Assembly (NCBI GenBank): GCA_022573715.1
Contig: JACZTL010000013.1
Span: 1 to 64,000, forward strand
DNA: 64,000 nt
Reading direction: 5' to 3'
From: Bacteroidota bacterium
Lineage (GTDB): Bacteria > Bacteroidota > Ignavibacteria > Ignavibacteriales > Ignavibacteriaceae
Part shown: piece by piece, positions 62,319 to 64,000 of the stretch
How the letters are laid out: each line of letters begins with the position of its first letter
How positions within the stretch are numbered: position 1 is the stretch's first letter
Notes under the pieces: generated by a model
The model's input: only the letters and a program-made list of their open reading frames with translations
Told to the model about the DNA's origin: nothing
The model's database searches: none
Program-made: the position numbers and the translations under genes

Positions 62319-62783
62319 TTGGAAATTATTATGAAAAAAATTTCATTAGTAATATTAATTTTCTCAATTGTATTTATTTCTCTCAACTGCAATCCAAAAA
62401 AAGACAAACCTGCTGAAACACCCAAAGTAAAAGAGAATATGCAAGGTAATACTTATAGCGGCAGTCTTGTAGATTCTAAATGTTTTTCTATGATGCCAAA
62501 AATGAATGCAGGTAATGAGCATACTGTAATGGGACCAAAAGGTAAACCTATGAAAGTTAAAGCATGTGCTTCAGCTTGTGCTAGTATGGGTATACCAGTT
62601 GGATTGCTTGCAGAAAATGGAGAAATGTATATTTTAGCATTACCTGCCGGACAATTATCAGCACAAATGGCAAAAAAAGCTAGGATTAACGGTATGATAA
62701 AAGAAGGTGTACTAATAGTTAATACTATTGAGGTCCAAGATGGGGATAAATGGAATAAAATAAATATATCTTATATGATGTAA
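62319..62783 (+). CDS. Cys/Met lipoprotein, paralog 2
   Basis: 154 residues counted from the ATG at 62319; the ATG at 62331 gives a more usual MKKISLVILIF start. The lipobox is ISLNC, so the protein is lipid-anchored. The mature domain closely matches paralog 1 over its length (YSGSLVDSKCFSMMPKMNAG, VKACASACASMGIPVGLL, PAGQLSAQMAKKARI, KINISYMM). The Lys-rich spacer after the Cys is unique to it. Function is unknown; it is probably a duplicate of paralog 1 moved to the membrane surface. Confidence 0.85.
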   Translation: MEIIMKKISLVILIFSIVFISLNCNPKKDKPAETPKVKENMQGNTYSGSLVDSKCFSMMPKMNAGNEHTVMGPKGKPMKVKACASACASMGIPVGLLAENGEMYILALPAGQLSAQMAKKARINGMIKEGVLIVNTIEVQDGDKWNKINISYMM

Positions 62784-62810
62784 AAATCATGTATTATGGA
62801 TAAAAGAAAG

Positions 62811-62845
62811 AAGAGATATGTGTTTACATATCTCTTTTTTTTTAT
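62811..62845 (+). terminator. Terminator after paralog 2
   Basis: AAGAGATATG / CATATCTCTT, 10-base arms and a 6-base loop, followed by TTTTTTTTTATT. Its stem shares AAGAGATA/TATCTCTT with the terminator after paralog 1, fitting a tandem duplication that included the 3' end. Confidence 0.88.
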
Positions 62846-62873
62846 TATATTTCCAATATTTTAAACAATCCAA

Positions 62874-63344
62874 ATGAAAAAAACAATTTATAACTTAATA
62901 GTATTTTTAATAACAATATTCTCATTCAATTGTAGTCAGCACAAACAAGATTTAAAACAACCTGCAAGTAAAAGCTACGAAAATCTTAAAGAAGGAGACA
63001 TTATTGAAATCTCCGGGAAATTAATTTGTGCTCATTGTTATGCTCTTAATATAGAAAATGTGGGTATTGACCATCAGCTTCCAAAGAGCGGCTTCGTCAA
63101 AGATTGTGCTATAATTTGTGCAAAACAAAACTACCCAATTGCTGTATTATTAGACCAGCCAATTGACAGCACTAAGCTTTGGATCATTAGAACCGTGGGA
63201 GATACATTTGCTGATTATATGACTAAAACATCCATTGTAAATGGCGAATATGTTTATCGTGGTCTGATTGAACCGACTAGTTTAAAAGTTAGAAAAGAGA
63301 ATGGCTGGATAAAACTGGAAATTAAAAAAACCGGTATGATGTAA
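62874..63344 (+). CDS. Cys lipoprotein, paralog 3 (diverged)
   Basis: 156 residues with a signal peptide and lipobox (IFSFNC). The domain is recognisable but diverged: ISGKLICAHCYALNIENVGIDHQLPKSGFVKDCAIICAKQNYPIAVLL. Paralogs 1 and 2 have only one Cys before the motif (DSKC), while here there is an extra one (CAHC), giving Cys-x-x-Cys. The second half is longer and ends EIKKTGMM, keeping the terminal Met-Met. It lies about 30 bases after the second terminator. The extra Cys may alter metal or redox properties. Function is unknown. Confidence 0.8.
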   Translation: MKKTIYNLIVFLITIFSFNCSQHKQDLKQPASKSYENLKEGDIIEISGKLICAHCYALNIENVGIDHQLPKSGFVKDCAIICAKQNYPIAVLLDQPIDSTKLWIIRTVGDTFADYMTKTSIVNGEYVYRGLIEPTSLKVRKENGWIKLEIKKTGMM

Positions 63345-63367
63345 ATAATTTGTTTTTTTTAGAGAGA

Positions 63368-64000
63368 TTATTTTACTTTCACAACAACCAAAGTCATATC
63401 ATCATTTGGCTCGGCATTACCCCGGAATTTTTTGACTGAATTAAATATTGTGTTTACCTGTTCGGTTGCAGTACTATTTGAAATTTTATGAAGAACAGTT
63501 TTAAGTCTGACATCATTAAAAAGTTCGGTTTGTTCATTCATTGCTTCTGTTATACCGTCTGAAAAAAATGCAAAAGATTCTCCGCTATTTATTGGTATCT
63601 CATCCTGCACGAGAGTTTTTTCAAACAGTTTACCTTTGTCTAATCCTACGCCTAGACCCTGGCTTTGATATTTTTCAATTTTACCGTCTTTAGAAACGTA
63701 CAGCGGCATATGTCCGGCACGACAAAAAGTTAATGTTTTTTTGTTGTAATCAAAAAGACCAAGCGATATTGTTATAAATGAATTTCTTTCAATTGAATTA
63801 TAAATTTTTCTATTTATCTCAGTAAGTATATCTTTTGGTGATTTATCTGATGTGCACGCAAATTGAATCATTGTTTGAACCTTTGTCATATACAAAGATG
63901 CCGGTAATCCTTTACCTGAAACATCACCTATAATTACATAGAGTTTTGATTTATCATTATCTACAGTAATAAGATCGAAATAATCTCCGCCTATTTTCAT
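63368..64000 (-). CDS. PP2C/SpoIIE-type phosphatase, C-terminal part
   Basis: The gene runs in from beyond the right edge; 210 codons are visible. It begins inside the catalytic domain at KIGGDYFDLITVD, the motif that normally sits mid-protein. It continues with VIIGDVSGKGLPASLYM, FCRAGHMPLYVSKDG and SFAFFSDGITEAMNEQ, and ends DDMTLVVVKVK. These are the metal-binding motifs of the RsbU/SpoIIE class. Any sensor domain lies outside the window. Together with 43757 it shows that partner-switching regulation is used. The visible ATG at 64000 is not the real start. Confidence 0.92.
   Translation of the reverse strand: MKIGGDYFDLITVDNDKSKLYVIIGDVSGKGLPASLYMTKVQTMIQFACTSDKSPKDILTEINRKIYNSIERNSFITISLGLFDYNKKTLTFCRAGHMPLYVSKDGKIEKYQSQGLGVGLDKGKLFEKTLVQDEIPINSGESFAFFSDGITEAMNEQTELFNDVRLKTVLHKISNSTATEQVNTIFNSVKKFRGNAEPNDDMTLVVVKVK

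Overview
The window looks like chromosomal DNA of a low-G+C Gram-negative bacterium from the Bacteroidota/Chlorobiota side of the tree. An Ignavibacteria-like organism is my best guess. The reasons are an AT-rich genome, a diaminopimelate-type MurE (DNPR motif), an FtsI that ends in a PASTA domain, a TTG...TAnnTTTG-like promoter before mraZ, a large secreted low-complexity repeat protein, and many small hairpin repeats with IS200/REP-type transposases. The lineage is an inference; no rRNA gene is present.

Layout. 1-1637 (-) is the N-terminal part of a secreted beta-rich repeat protein. 1.6-4.3 kb holds no housekeeping gene: it is packed with hairpin repeats, a REP-type Y1 transposase between two ~255-300 bp direct repeats, and a tRNA-Pro(CGG) with two decayed tRNA-like copies. 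4.36 kb is yajQ. 5.3-21.7 kb (-) is a complete dcw division and cell-wall cluster in the order mraZ-rsmH-ftsL-ftsI-murE-murF-mraY-murD-ftsW-murG-orf-murC-ftsQ-ftsA-ftsZ, with overlapping or nearly abutting genes and a MraZ-type operator at its head. 22-24.2 kb (-) has a transposase remnant, tRNA-Thr(CGT), a 31-residue mS38/COX24-like protein, a zinc-ribbon/TPR protein and an HU protein. 25-28.2 kb (+) is a copper cassette: an HMA-AraC regulator, a CopZ-like chaperone and a CopA ATPase. 28.3-32.1 kb (-) has an IMPDH/GMP reductase-family gene, an M3 oligopeptidase, a lipoprotein and a frameshifted DUF4286 gene.

32.2-39.9 kb (+) carries an M23 peptidase, gatB, lepB, a nucleotide pyrophosphatase-type phosphatase and an M16 protease pair. 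40.3-48.8 kb (-) carries mostly metabolic and housekeeping genes (enoyl-CoA hydratase, DUF2231, truA, a PP2C phosphatase, pyrE, a TPR protein, a pterin dehydratase, clpC). 49.2-53.9 kb (+) is floA, a heptad-repeat membrane protein, a UvrD-type helicase and a family 2 glycosyltransferase. 54-57.2 kb (+) is a nucleoside salvage operon (cdd-tdk-nupC-pnp). 57.5-60.6 kb (+) is secD-secF with a strong terminator. The end holds an internally deleted hsdM scar, a second REP-type transposase with its own palindrome inside its coding sequence, three tandem paralogous exported Cys/Met proteins behind a Crp/Fnr-like palindrome, and a truncated PP2C phosphatase.

Two themes recur. Several unrelated families of short perfect hairpins have spread through intergenic DNA, tRNA remnants and even ftsZ. 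Several genes are worn down to scars: hsdM, a transposase, a DUF4286 gene and possibly a cupin gene. The best candidates for something undescribed are the three-paralog exported Cys/Met cassette, the hairpin families whose arms covary, and the tRNA-Pro copies whose loops carry hairpins.
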